NCBI GenBank assembly: GCA_011772865.1
Contig: WVYQ01000020.1
Span: 12,509-53,822, forward strand
From: Woeseiaceae bacterium
Lineage (GTDB): Bacteria; Pseudomonadota; Gammaproteobacteria; Steroidobacterales; Woeseiaceae
DNA length: 41,314 bases
Direction of reading: 5' to 3'
This document shows positions 9,680 through 17,858 of the stretch, one piece after another (the stretch's first letter is position 1; each line of letters opens with the position of its first letter). The position numbers and the translations under genes are program-made. The notes under the pieces were generated by a model that was not told where the DNA came from, did no database searches, and saw nothing but the letters and a program-made list of their open reading frames with translations.

Positions 9680-10894
9680 ATGGGCGCATTCGAATACGTC
9701 GCACTGGACCAGGCCGGCAAGGAATCCAAGGGCCTGATCGAAGGCGATACTGCCAAGCACGTTCGCCAGATACTTCGTGATCGGCAGTTGCTGCCTGTCC
9801 AGGTGACAGAGGTCGCCCAGAAAGAAGCCCGTCGGCAGCGCTCGTTCTCGCTCAGAAGCGGCATATCATCGGCGGAGCTTGCGATTGTGACGCGACAGCT
9901 TGCGTCCCTATCGCAATCAGGACTGCCTCTCGAGGAGGCATTGCTCGCCGTGGCGCAGCAGAACGACAATCCGCGAACCAAGAGCATCATGCTCGGCGTC
10001 AGATCGAGGGTGATGGAAGGCCATGCACTGGCTGATGGCCTTGCAGAATTTCCCCAGGCATTTCCGGAGCTGTATCGCGCGACCGTTGCCGCCGGCGAAC
10101 AGTCCGGGCATCTTGACGTTGTGCTGGAACGACTTGCCGACTATACCGAGGCAAGGCAGGAACTCAGGCAACGCGTGACCAATGCACTCATCTACCCGAT
10201 AGCGCTGGTTGCCATGTCAGTCGCGATCATTGGCTTCATGCTTGCGACTGTCGTGCCGCGGATCGTGAACGTTTTCGAGAATTCGGCCGGCCAGCTTCCG
10301 GCTCTGACACGCTGGCTGATTGCAACCAGCGACTTCATACGCGATCACTGGCTGCTCTTGATCATCGGTATCGGCGCCGTCATTTATGTCATTTGGTGGT
10401 TCCTGCAGAAGGATGGGCCGAAGCGCAGATATCACAGCACTCTGCTGCGTCTCCCGATCACGAGCCGTCTCACGCGCGGCATCAATACAGCTCGATTTAC
10501 CCGCACATTCAGCATTTTGGCCGGCAGCGGTGTGCCCATTCTCGACGCGCTCAAGATTTCGGCGGAAGTCATCGAAAACCTGCCGATGCGAGATGCAGTC
10601 AACGAGGCGACACTCAGGGTCCGGGAAGGCGCATCGATCAGTCGGTCGCTGGCGGCGAGCCGACTGTTTCCGCCGATGATGATCCACCTGATTGCCAGTG
10701 GTGAGACAGGTGGCAAGCTCGAAGAGATGCTGGACCGTACCGCGAACTACCAGGAACGCGAGGTTGATGGGCTGATTGCCACATTGCTCGGGATCCTGCA
10801 GCCGTTGCTTATCGTCATGATGGGCGGTGTCGTTCTGACGATCGTACTTGCCATCCTTTTGCCCATCTTCGAAATCAACAACCTCATTCGTTGA
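9680..10894 (+). CDS. gspF: Type II secretion system inner-membrane protein GspF
   Basis: A 404-residue polytopic membrane protein that forms the platform core contacted by GspE. The start MGAFEYVALDQAGKESKGLIEGD is the standard GspF opening, so the ATG at 9680 is chosen although the frame is open further upstream inside gspE. Two duplicated T2SSF domains are seen (about 70-195 and 270-395, each with the L...G.PL.eAL / SG.P.L.AL pattern), with three membrane helices: ALVAMSVAIIGFMLATVV, LLLIIGIGAVIYVIWWFL and LLIVMMGGVVLTIVLAILLPIF. It is the last gsp gene here; gspG would normally follow directly. Confidence 0.96.
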   Translation: MGAFEYVALDQAGKESKGLIEGDTAKHVRQILRDRQLLPVQVTEVAQKEARRQRSFSLRSGISSAELAIVTRQLASLSQSGLPLEEALLAVAQQNDNPRTKSIMLGVRSRVMEGHALADGLAEFPQAFPELYRATVAAGEQSGHLDVVLERLADYTEARQELRQRVTNALIYPIALVAMSVAIIGFMLATVVPRIVNVFENSAGQLPALTRWLIATSDFIRDHWLLLIIGIGAVIYVIWWFLQKDGPKRRYHSTLLRLPITSRLTRGINTARFTRTFSILAGSGVPILDALKISAEVIENLPMRDAVNEATLRVREGASISRSLAASRLFPPMMIHLIASGETGGKLEEMLDRTANYQEREVDGLIATLLGILQPLLIVMMGGVVLTIVLAILLPIFEINNLIR

Positions 10895-10902
10895 TCAGTC
10901 CC

Positions 10903-10931
10903 TTGCGCGCCCCTTTTTTTCGGGGTATACA
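10903..10931 (+). promoter_or_regulatory. Probable sigma70 promoter of the acidic-protein gene
   Basis: TTGCGC (10903-10908) and TATACA (10926-10931) are separated by 17 bp, about 60 nt before the ATG at 10993. It suggests the small gene is transcribed apart from gspF. Confidence 0.45.
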
Positions 10932-10992
10932 AACGAAAATTCGGCCTGCATGGGCTGTTTTCCATCGATCTGATTGTTGCGGGGTGTGAGCA

Positions 10993-11295
10993 ATGAACGG
11001 TGAAGTCGGTAACGGCAAATCAGAATTAGACGAAATCGAAGACTTCGAAGACGTCGAGGAAAATGCATCGCCTGAGGATACGGTGGTCATTACAGAGGAC
11101 CTGGCCGATATTGACGACATGGGCGATACCACCGCGGACCTGAATGTCGAAGAACTCGTCGCGAAGATCGACAAGGACGATAATGCGGCGCGCAAGAAAG
11201 AGGTCCACCGTCGCCTCGAGGAACTCGCGGACAGGAAACGCGAAGAAGAAGAACTCGACTCGACCTTTAACTTCAATCTCGACGACGAAATCTGA
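10993..11295 (+). CDS. Small very acidic conserved protein of unknown function
   Basis: 100 residues with no signal peptide or membrane segment. The first half is rich in Asp/Glu (for example DEIEDFEDVEE and DLADIDDMGD). The second half carries a charged helix (KIDKDDNAARKKEVHRRLEELADRKREEEE) and the end DSTFNFNLDDEI. I recall similar short acidic proteins with a FNFNLDD-like tail in pseudomonads and relatives, sometimes labelled 'serine kinase/phosphatase' without support; that link is from memory. It has its own promoter and a GGGGTGTGAG upstream of the ATG that could serve as ribosome site. It ends 1 nt from the dnaE2 stop on the opposite strand. No function is assigned. Confidence 0.8.
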   Translation: MNGEVGNGKSELDEIEDFEDVEENASPEDTVVITEDLADIDDMGDTTADLNVEELVAKIDKDDNAARKKEVHRRLEELADRKREEEELDSTFNFNLDDEI

Positions 11296-11296
11296 T

Positions 11297-14200
11297 TCAT
11301 CGGAAGTCCCTCGACGTCACGACCAGATTGCCGAGCATGGCGGAATGGTCTATCAGCCGTTTTGCGATTACGTGAATCACATCGCCTTCAATCTGTAGTT
11401 CTCCCTGGATGCCCATCAGCTTGGCGTTGAGCAGCGCCGGACGATATTGCTCGGCTACCTGGCTCCAGACCACGAGATTGATATGGCCCGTCTCGTCCTC
11501 GAGTGTTACGAATATGACGCCGCTCGCCGTGCCCGGGCGTTGTTTCGTGATGACGAGACCCGCGACGCTAACCGCGGTGCCGCTTGCCAGGCCCGGTAAC
11601 CGTTCTGCCTGCAGGTAGCGGTAGCGATCCAGGCGGTGCCGTAACAGCTGCATCGGGTGCCTGCCGAGCGTCAGACCGAGGCTCTGGTAGTCCGCGACGA
11701 TATCCTGACCTTCGGTTGGTTTCCTGAGCATCGGTGTTGCCTCGTAACGATCCATCGACCTCAGCAGTGGTGTTGGCTGTTCGACACCAGCGACGGCCCA
11801 GCGCGCTCGATGCCGGTGGCCTTCGAGCACTTCGAGCGCACCGCTTGATGCCAGCACGCCGAGTTCACGCCGGTCGAGCCCGACCCTTTCAACGAGCTGC
11901 TGGATACCCTGGTAACCGTCAGCGCACCGGCGCTCCACGATGAGCCGTCCGCTTTCCTCCGACAGGCCCTTGGCCATTCGTAATCCGAGCCGTAGTGCCG
12001 CCTCACCGGATGCGCCGGATTCGAGCGAACAGTCCCAGTCGCTTCGATTGACATCGACCTTGCGAATCTCGACGCCATGGCGACGCGCATCCTGTGTCAG
12101 TTGCGATGCCGAATAAAAGCCCATTGGCTGGCTGTTCAAAAGCGCCGCCGTAAATGCCGCGGGCTCGTGGCATTTCAGCCACGATGACACGTACACGAGC
12201 AATGCAAAACTCGCCGAATGCGACTCGGGAAACCCGTACTCGCCAAAGCCTTCGATCTGGCGGAAGATCTGTCGCGCAAACTCTTCCGCATAGCCGCGCT
12301 CGCGCATGCCCCGGATCAGCTTCTCTTCGAACGGACCCAACCCGCCGCGCCGCTTCCACGCTGCCATTGCACGCCGTAACCGATCAGCCTCACCGGGCGT
12401 GAACCCCGCCGCGACAACCGCAAGCTGCATGACCTGTTCCTGGAAGATCGGCACGCCGAGCGTGCGTTGCAGCACGCCTTTGACATCCTCGCTCGGGTAA
12501 TCGACAGCCTCCTCACCATTACGGCGGCGCAGGTAGGGATGCACCATGTCTCCCTGTATGGGTCCTGGACGAATGATTGCGACCTCGATGACGAGATCGT
12601 AGTAACAACGCGGCCTCAGGCGTGGCAACATGGCCATCTGCGCCCGTGACTCGATCTGGAACACCCCCATCGTGTCGCCGTCGCAAATCATGTCATAGAC
12701 AAGCGGATCCTCAGCCGGCACTGTCGCCAGCGTCAGGTTACGGCCGTCGAATTCGTGCAGCAGGTCAAAGCTGCGGCGGATAGCGGTCAGCATCCCGAGC
12801 CCGAGCACATCAACCTTGAGCAGACCGAGATCCTCGAGATCGTCTTTCTCCCACTGAATCACGGTGCGATCGGGCATCGCTGCATTCTCGACCGGAACAA
12901 GTTCCGACAATGAACCGTTCGAGATCACGAACCCGCCGACGTGCTGCGACAAGTGACGTGGAAAACCGAGGATTTCCCGGACGAGATACAACAGGCGCTT
13001 GATAACGGGACTCTCCGGGTCGAGACCGGCTTCGAGAATACGGCTGTCGTCGATGCGTTGTCCGTCCCACCACTGCATCGAACGGGCCAGCCTGCTGACC
13101 TGCAGTTCGCTCAATCCCAGGGCCTTGCCGATGTCCCTTAATGCACTGCGAGGACGGTAGGTGATGATCGTCGCGGCCAGTGCCGCTCGCTCACGGCCAT
13201 ACTTGCGATAGATGTACTGGATGACTTCCTCACGACGCTCATGCTCGAAGTCAACATCGATATCCGGCGGCTCGTTGCGTTCTTTCGAAATAAAACGCTC
13301 GACAAGCATTGCCATGCGCCCCGGATCGACCTCAGTGATGCCGAGGCAGTAGCAAACGGCGGAGTTGGCGGCCGATCCACGGCCCTGGCAGAGGATATTC
13401 TGCGAACGGGCGTACGCGACGATGTCGTACACGGTCAGAAAATACGGCTCGTACCCGAGATCTGCGATCAGTGCCAGCTCGTGTTCAACGATGTCGATGA
13501 CCTTCTGCGGCACGCCCCCGGGCCAACGCACTTGCATCCCCTGTTCGGTCAGCTTGCGCAGGTAACTCGCCGGCGTCTCACCATCAGGAACGATTTCATC
13601 CGGGTATTCGTAGCGCAATTCGTCGAGTGAGAAGTCGACGGCTCGGGCAATGCGCAGGGACTCTTCCAATAACGCCTGCGGGTAAACATGTTCGAGCACC
13701 TCGAGCGAGCGCAGATGACGTTCGCCATTCGGATACAGCGCAAATCCGGCATTGTCGACCGTTACGCCCTCGCGAATCGCAGTCAGCGTGTCCTGCACAA
13801 TCCGGCGCGCGCGAGTGTGCATGTGCACATCGCCACACGCTACGAGCGGCAGTTTCAGTCGCTGCCCTTCCTCGACCAGCCTGGCCAGCTTTTCCTGTTG
13901 CTGACCATCGGCGAGCAGCTCGACGGCAATCCACAAACGATCACGGAAGGTTTCGCGTATCCAGTGATCTTCAACGTCGAGTGAAAACGTGTCATCAGGC
14001 ACCCAGAGCACGGCGCAGCCCGGCAGACCATCCTCGAAAGCATGGCGCGTCAGTTCATAAGAGCCTTTGTCAGCAGCGCGGCGAGCCCTCGTGATCAATT
14101 CACAGAGCGATGCATAACCCTGCCGATTCTGCGCCAGCGCGACGAGCTTGCGGCCGCTTCGGAGACGCAGCTCCGAACCGATGATGAGTTTCTTGAGGCC

Positions 14201-14371
14201 ATGCTCTTTGGCCGCCGTGTGCGCGCGTACGATCCCGGACATCGTGCACTCGTCGGTAATTGCGAGCGCCTCGTAGCCGAGCGCAACAGCTGTCTCGACG
14301 AGTTCTTCAGGATGGGACGCACCGCGCAGGAACGTAAAATTACTTAGCGCGTGCAGTTCAGCATAGCTCAC
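11297..14371 (-). CDS. dnaE2: Error-prone DNA polymerase III alpha subunit DnaE2 (ImuC)
   Basis: A 1024-residue C-family polymerase for translesion synthesis with ImuA and ImuB. Seen: an N-terminal PHP domain (VSYAELHALSNFTFLRGASHPEELV, then AITDE), the polymerase core with GRGSAANSAVCYCLGITEVDP and the metal-binding PPDIDVDFEHERREEV, FPESHSASFALLVY in the helix-hairpin region, and a C-terminal OB domain (VSVAGLVITKQRPGTASGVIFVTLEDETG). The GTG at 14371 overlaps the imuB stop (GTGA) and gives the usual DnaE2 N-terminus; a longer in-frame form would begin inside imuB. Last gene of the SOS operon. Confidence 0.96.
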   Translation of the reverse strand: MSYAELHALSNFTFLRGASHPEELVETAVALGYEALAITDECTMSGIVRAHTAAKEHGLKKLIIGSELRLRSGRKLVALAQNRQGYASLCELITRARRAADKGSYELTRHAFEDGLPGCAVLWVPDDTFSLDVEDHWIRETFRDRLWIAVELLADGQQQEKLARLVEEGQRLKLPLVACGDVHMHTRARRIVQDTLTAIREGVTVDNAGFALYPNGERHLRSLEVLEHVYPQALLEESLRIARAVDFSLDELRYEYPDEIVPDGETPASYLRKLTEQGMQVRWPGGVPQKVIDIVEHELALIADLGYEPYFLTVYDIVAYARSQNILCQGRGSAANSAVCYCLGITEVDPGRMAMLVERFISKERNEPPDIDVDFEHERREEVIQYIYRKYGRERAALAATIITYRPRSALRDIGKALGLSELQVSRLARSMQWWDGQRIDDSRILEAGLDPESPVIKRLLYLVREILGFPRHLSQHVGGFVISNGSLSELVPVENAAMPDRTVIQWEKDDLEDLGLLKVDVLGLGMLTAIRRSFDLLHEFDGRNLTLATVPAEDPLVYDMICDGDTMGVFQIESRAQMAMLPRLRPRCYYDLVIEVAIIRPGPIQGDMVHPYLRRRNGEEAVDYPSEDVKGVLQRTLGVPIFQEQVMQLAVVAAGFTPGEADRLRRAMAAWKRRGGLGPFEEKLIRGMRERGYAEEFARQIFRQIEGFGEYGFPESHSASFALLVYVSSWLKCHEPAAFTAALLNSQPMGFYSASQLTQDARRHGVEIRKVDVNRSDWDCSLESGASGEAALRLGLRMAKGLSEESGRLIVERRCADGYQGIQQLVERVGLDRRELGVLASSGALEVLEGHRHRARWAVAGVEQPTPLLRSMDRYEATPMLRKPTEGQDIVADYQSLGLTLGRHPMQLLRHRLDRYRYLQAERLPGLASGTAVSVAGLVITKQRPGTASGVIFVTLEDETGHINLVVWSQVAEQYRPALLNAKLMGIQGELQIEGDVIHVIAKRLIDHSAMLGNLVVTSRDFR

Positions 14372-15939
14372 CCGAAAAAGCCGTGCAGGTACCAGTCGGC
14401 GCCACGATTGCGATTGCGGAACACCCACAAGCGTGCGCCGCGCGGATTGATCGCAGTGTAATAATCGCGGGCAATACTGTCGTCATCCCACCAGCCGGTT
14501 TCGAGCCGCTCGGGCCCTTCGAGTATCCTCAGCCGGCCCTGGTGCAGTGGATAGCCATCGTCGACAGGCAACCGGGCCGGCTCAGGCAACATCCAGAGTG
14601 GCCGCTGCAATTTGCCACCCGCCGCCGATACGATGTCCGCAGACCAGCCCTCCAGCAGGCTACGCGGCCGCCACGCCAGCTGCGGGCGATATTCTGCAAC
14701 GGTCGTGACGCCGGCAACCGACTGCCGACCGACGCGCGCAACGAGCCGCTCCGCCAGCTGTGCGATCGAAAACCGTATGCCGCGACCGACGGTTCGGCCA
14801 CGAAATCTCAAGCGCCCCGATTCGGCCCGCAATGCCTGTGTGCGACCGCCCTCGAGGCGCACGGCAATCACGGGTTCCGGCAAGAGCAGTTTCTCAAACT
14901 GCAGGCGCAACAAATCGAACCATCGTCCGCTCTGGCGCTCTGCCTCGGCACAGCCCAAGTTCAACAGCGTGGCAGAGCTTCGCAAATGGAAAAAGCTAAA
15001 ACGAATCGCCTGCGTCCCAAGCTGCCGCGCCAGCAAAAACCGCTCATGGGACTGCAACAATTCATGGCAGATGGCGAGCAGCAACTCGCGATCACTTTGC
15101 TCCTCGGTCATTTCATAATCGGCACAAAAACGTTCAGGCGAGCGCCAACTCGTGCGCGGGTCTGGAAGGCGCCCCAACGCCCGGTCGAGTTCGATGAGAC
15201 GTTGCGGGCCAAAACGCCGCGCAAAACCCTCGCGGGGCAGCCGCAGGCAGTCGCCGACAGTGCGAATGCCCATTCCGGCAAGTGACTCACCGATCGTTGC
15301 AGGCCAGTCGAGGCACGACAGTGACAAATTACGCAGCGCCGCCGTAATGTTGGCTGGCTCACGGATACAGGCGCGATGTCCGCCTTTCGCGAGCCAGGTC
15401 GCGGCCAGCGGCGTCGGTGCAATCGCGGGCGACGCCGTGAAACCCTGCTGCCGTAGTCCCGATGTTATGGCCTGCCGCAGGTTGAGAAGCCCCCCATAGA
15501 GACGCAGGCTGCCTGCGATTTCCACCAGCAGGACATCGGGGCCCGCGAACGTAACGACTGACGTGAACTGCTCGAGCCAACACGCAAGATTCTCCAATGC
15601 CTGTTGTTCTGCGATCTCGTTCCGTGGTTCAACGCTCAGAGACGGCAACAATGCGAGAGCCGCATTCGCCGACTGGCCCGGCATGATGCCGGCCGCTTCG
15701 GCCTTCGGACATGCCAGCAACACGCGATGAATGCCTTGCCGATCCTCGACGACGACCCGTGCGCCCTCGTCCGGACCACTGGCCTCCAGCGGCAATTGTG
15801 GCAGATGGATGCAAAACCAGAGCCGTTTGAGAGCCGGCACCGCGGGAGTCCGCGGCTCAAGCTTTACCTCTTCAAGCGCCAGGGAGCGCTGGTCAATGAG
15901 CTCCCGGGTAGAGCGATGGTGTCGTTTCGCCGCAGCCAT
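14368..15939 (-). CDS. imuB: ImuB, catalytically inactive Y-family polymerase-like protein
   Basis: 523 residues; the hub of the ImuA-ImuB-DnaE2 mutasome, linking DnaE2 to the sliding clamp. The Y-family fold is seen from RLWFCIHLPQLPLEA (about 40-55) through the helix-hairpin-helix region (GIRTVGDCLRLPREGFARRFG), but the acidic catalytic residues of active Y-family enzymes are absent, as known for ImuB. The C-terminal part has the typical QRPLWMLPEPARL and ends with DWYLHGFFG. The N-terminus is about 35 residues longer than most ImuB starts; no good internal start was found. It begins 3 nt after the imuA stop and overlaps dnaE2. Confidence 0.95.
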   Translation of the reverse strand: MAAAKRHHRSTRELIDQRSLALEEVKLEPRTPAVPALKRLWFCIHLPQLPLEASGPDEGARVVVEDRQGIHRVLLACPKAEAAGIMPGQSANAALALLPSLSVEPRNEIAEQQALENLACWLEQFTSVVTFAGPDVLLVEIAGSLRLYGGLLNLRQAITSGLRQQGFTASPAIAPTPLAATWLAKGGHRACIREPANITAALRNLSLSCLDWPATIGESLAGMGIRTVGDCLRLPREGFARRFGPQRLIELDRALGRLPDPRTSWRSPERFCADYEMTEEQSDRELLLAICHELLQSHERFLLARQLGTQAIRFSFFHLRSSATLLNLGCAEAERQSGRWFDLLRLQFEKLLLPEPVIAVRLEGGRTQALRAESGRLRFRGRTVGRGIRFSIAQLAERLVARVGRQSVAGVTTVAEYRPQLAWRPRSLLEGWSADIVSAAGGKLQRPLWMLPEPARLPVDDGYPLHQGRLRILEGPERLETGWWDDDSIARDYYTAINPRGARLWVFRNRNRGADWYLHGFFG

Positions 15940-15942
15940 GGG

Positions 15943-16584
15943 TCATAACACATCATGCAATACGGCGGGCCGGCCGCCACGACTCTTCAGGATCGACACA
16001 CGGGTGCCCTCGCTGCTCGCGAGCAGTTCGATGCGCAATGCTGCAGCCGAGGGCTGGCTGCGCGCCGCAGGTGGACGAAATGCGATGGCCCAGCTGTTGC
16101 CTTTCTCGGCCGCGAGCTGCAGACGACGGCTGGCCTGGTCATCGAGCTTGTCAGCCCACAGCAATACGGCGGCGCAGGTACCCGATGACAGCGCCTGCTC
16201 GGCTGACCAGAGCATCTCGCTGCTGTCCTTCGGACGCACGATCAACATGCGCGACAAATCGATACCCCACTGCTGCAATGCCGGCGGGTACGGCTGGAAC
16301 GGTGGAGATACCCAGGCAATCCAGCCCGGTTCGTTGCAGTCGGCGCCTTTGTCCTCGTTGGACAGCGCCGCGAGCGCTGGCATCAGCAGGCGCAACTCGC
16401 CGATGCCGTAGTGCTCAACCAGGATTTCCGTTAGAGAATTCCGTGGCCAGCCGCCCCCGGGCAGATGGCGATCGAGTGCTTCATAACCGCTCGCCAGCCC
16501 GGCCGCGGCATGCACCTGGCGGTGACCGCGCCAGACTCGCGGGTTTTCAAGTAATTTGTCGAGAGAGGACGGATCGCGCTGCAT
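15943..16584 (-). CDS. imuA: ImuA, RecA/SulA-like mutasome protein
   Basis: 213 residues, distantly related to RecA. The degenerate P-loop region LPGGGWPRNSLTEIL (about 40-55), with GIGELRLLMPALAAL after it and WIAWVSPPFQPYPPALQQWGID in the middle, is characteristic of ImuA. The segment MLWSAEQALSSGTCAAVLLWAD matches the RecA-like core. Family knowledge: ImuA binds ImuB and modulates RecA at stalled forks. It begins 11 nt after lexA and is the second gene of the operon. Confidence 0.93.
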   Translation of the reverse strand: MQRDPSSLDKLLENPRVWRGHRQVHAAAGLASGYEALDRHLPGGGWPRNSLTEILVEHYGIGELRLLMPALAALSNEDKGADCNEPGWIAWVSPPFQPYPPALQQWGIDLSRMLIVRPKDSSEMLWSAEQALSSGTCAAVLLWADKLDDQASRRLQLAAEKGNSWAIAFRPPAARSQPSAAALRIELLASSEGTRVSILKSRGGRPAVLHDVL

Positions 16585-16595
16585 CTCGTAAACGC

Positions 16596-17213
16596 TTAAT
16601 GCGATGGGATTCCATCGCGGATAACACCGACCACCACACCCTCGATGACCATCACCTGCGTGGCAAGGTCGACGCTGATCGGCTCGAATTCCTCGTTCTC
16701 TGGCAGCAGTTCGACCAGGGATCCCTTCTGCCGGTAACGCTTGACCGTGACCTCATCATCGAGGCGCGCAACCACGATTTGCCGGCTGCGAACTTCGGGC
16801 GTGCGATGTACGGCAACGAGGTCACCGTCGAGAATGCCGGCATCCTTCATGCTCATGCCGTGCACCCTGAGGAGATAATGCGGTTTCGGGCTGAACAGTG
16901 CGGGATCGATCCGGTAATGCGTCTCGATGTGTTCCTCGGCCAGAATCGGGCTGCCGGCTGCGACCCGGCCGACGAGTGGCAGGCCCATCTGCTCACGTAT
17001 CGAATCCTTGAGCTGAATGCCACGCGAGGCCCCCGGGACAAGCTCGAGCACCCCCTTTTTCTGCAGGGCACGCAAATGCTCCTCGGCAGCGTTGGCGGAT
17101 TTGAAACCGAGCTTGCGCGAGATTTCGGCACGCGTTGGCGGCATACCGGTTTCGGCGATAAAGTCTTGAATCATCTCGAGAATTTGCGTTTGTCTTGGGG
17201 TCAGTTCGCGCAT
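16596..17213 (-). CDS. lexA: LexA repressor
   Basis: A 205-residue SOS repressor and self-cleaving serine protease. An N-terminal winged helix ([18 protein letters not shown], with the recognition helix around [21 protein letters not shown]) binds the SOS box. The cleavage site is Ala86-Gly87 in GRVAAGSP; the catalytic dyad is Ser121 (HGMSMKDAG) and Lys158 (EVTVKRY). Two canonical CTG-N10-CAG boxes lie in its own promoter, so the gene represses itself and the imuA-imuB-dnaE2 genes downstream. A lexA copy heading this cassette also occurs in pseudomonads and xanthomonads; whether a second lexA exists elsewhere cannot be seen. Confidence 0.97.
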   Translation of the reverse strand: MRELTPRQTQILEMIQDFIAETGMPPTRAEISRKLGFKSANAAEEHLRALQKKGVLELVPGASRGIQLKDSIREQMGLPLVGRVAAGSPILAEEHIETHYRIDPALFSPKPHYLLRVHGMSMKDAGILDGDLVAVHRTPEVRSRQIVVARLDDEVTVKRYRQKGSLVELLPENEEFEPISVDLATQVMVIEGVVVGVIRDGIPSH

Positions 17214-17223
17214 TTCAGCAGTC

Positions 17224-17239
17224 CTGTATAAAAGTACAG
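17224..17239 (-). promoter_or_regulatory. lexA: LexA box 1 (proximal)
   Basis: CTGTATAAAAGTACAG on the plus strand matches the CTG-N10-CAG consensus with an AT-rich centre. It lies 11-26 nt upstream of the lexA start, downstream of the -10, where a bound repressor would block transcription. Confidence 0.9.
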
Positions 17240-17242
17240 TCT

Positions 17243-17258
17243 CTGTGATTATATACAG
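17243..17258 (-). promoter_or_regulatory. lexA: LexA box 2 (over the -10)
   Basis: CTGTGATTATATACAG on the plus strand is a second CTG-N10-CAG site, 3 bp from box 1, covering the TATAAT element. Paired boxes of this kind are found in the E. coli lexA promoter and allow graded self-control. Confidence 0.88.
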
Positions 17259-17275
17259 TACTTTGCTCAGTGCAA
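17248..17275 (-). promoter_or_regulatory. Sigma70 promoter of lexA-imuA-imuB-dnaE2
   Basis: On the minus strand TTGCAC (17270-17275) and a perfect TATAAT (17248-17253) are 16 bp apart. The -10 lies within LexA box 2. Confidence 0.85.
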
Positions 17276-17287
17276 GTGTTCGGGGAT

Positions 17288-17416
17288 GTGATGGAGGGGT
17301 GCATTCTCACTTAACCTCGCTCGCCGTCCATGGCTCGCTCGCATCATCCTCCGCTTGCTCGGGCTTCCTGCTTCGCTGCGCTCCGTATGACGTTCGAACG
17401 CACCCCCTCCCGTCAC
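17288..17416. repeat. Inverted-repeat-bounded intergenic element (MITE-like)
   Basis: Imperfect inverted arms of about 19-21 nt, GTGATGGAGGGGTGCATTC (17288-17306) and the complement-matching GAACGCACCCCCTCCCGTCAC (17396-17416), enclose about 90 bp that is pyrimidine-rich on the plus strand (TCGCTCGCC..GGCTCGCTCGC). The match extends a few bases further out (GGGG at 17282-17285 with CCCC near 17418). No credible gene is inside. It lies between the lexA and lipoprotein promoters. Whether other copies exist in the genome cannot be seen. Confidence 0.5.
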
Positions 17417-17480
17417 GCCCCACCCCATACTTCAACTGTCGCAACGAGCAGACAAAGCGCAATAAAAACAGGGATTTTCA

Positions 17481-17509
17481 TTGCGAGACGGGATTGTTTA
17501 CGAAATAAT
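17481..17509 (+). promoter_or_regulatory. Sigma70 promoter of the lipoprotein gene
   Basis: TTGCGA (17481-17486) and AATAAT (17504-17509) with 17-bp spacing, 37 nt before the ATG. A strong constitutive promoter fits an abundant Lpp-type protein. Confidence 0.6.
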
Positions 17510-17546
17510 GCGCCTGCCGTTACATCCCAACAGAGGAACTTTAGGA

Positions 17547-17840
17547 ATGAAGAAGACCGCACTCAAAATTAGCGCATTGATGCTTGCTGCTGCACTGACG
17601 GTTGGCTGCGCCAATACGGCTGAGATCGAAGCAACCGCCAACAAGGCTGCTGCTGATGCCGCCGCTGCAGTATCTGCTGCAGAAGCTGCTCGCTCTGCTG
17701 CCGATCGTGCCGCTCAGGCAGCGGCTGCTGCTCAAAGCACCGCAGACCAGGCGCTTTCAGCTGCTACCGAAGCTCAGGCTTGCTGCGAAGCAAACCGCGA
17801 GAGCATGGAGCGTATGTTCCAGCAGTCGATGTCGAAATAA
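17547..17840 (+). CDS. Lpp/OprI-like alanine-zipper outer-membrane lipoprotein
   Basis: 97 residues. Signal peptide MKKTALKISALMLAAALTVGC with the lipidated Cys at residue 21 and Ala-Asn after it, suiting outer-membrane sorting. The mature part is an Ala-rich heptad coiled coil (AEAARSAADRAAQAAAAAQ), expected to form a trimer as in Lpp. The last residue is Lys (MFQQSMSK), the residue that is joined to peptidoglycan in E. coli Lpp. An adjacent Cys pair near the end (QACCEANRE) is absent from Lpp and OprI. The start at 17547 is fixed by GAGGA 9 nt upstream and by the signal peptide. A terminator follows, and a putative L,D-transpeptidase gene is convergent. Confidence 0.9.
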   Translation: MKKTALKISALMLAAALTVGCANTAEIEATANKAAADAAAAVSAAEAARSAADRAAQAAAAAQSTADQALSAATEAQACCEANRESMERMFQQSMSK

Positions 17841-17858
17841 GACTGGACGACCAAGCAA

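Noticed and set aside
10911-10925. Possible terminator after gspF (CCCC, T-run, GGGG)
   Set aside because: Only a 4-bp stem, with the T-run in the loop instead of after it.
16038-17231. 397-codon plus-strand frame opposite imuA and lexA
   Set aside because: Both opposite genes have catalytic motifs and packed operon spacing; the frame has none.
17245-17508. Plus-strand frame across the lexA promoter and the inverted-repeat element
   Set aside because: It covers two LexA boxes and a promoter; the translation is low-complexity and has no ribosome site.
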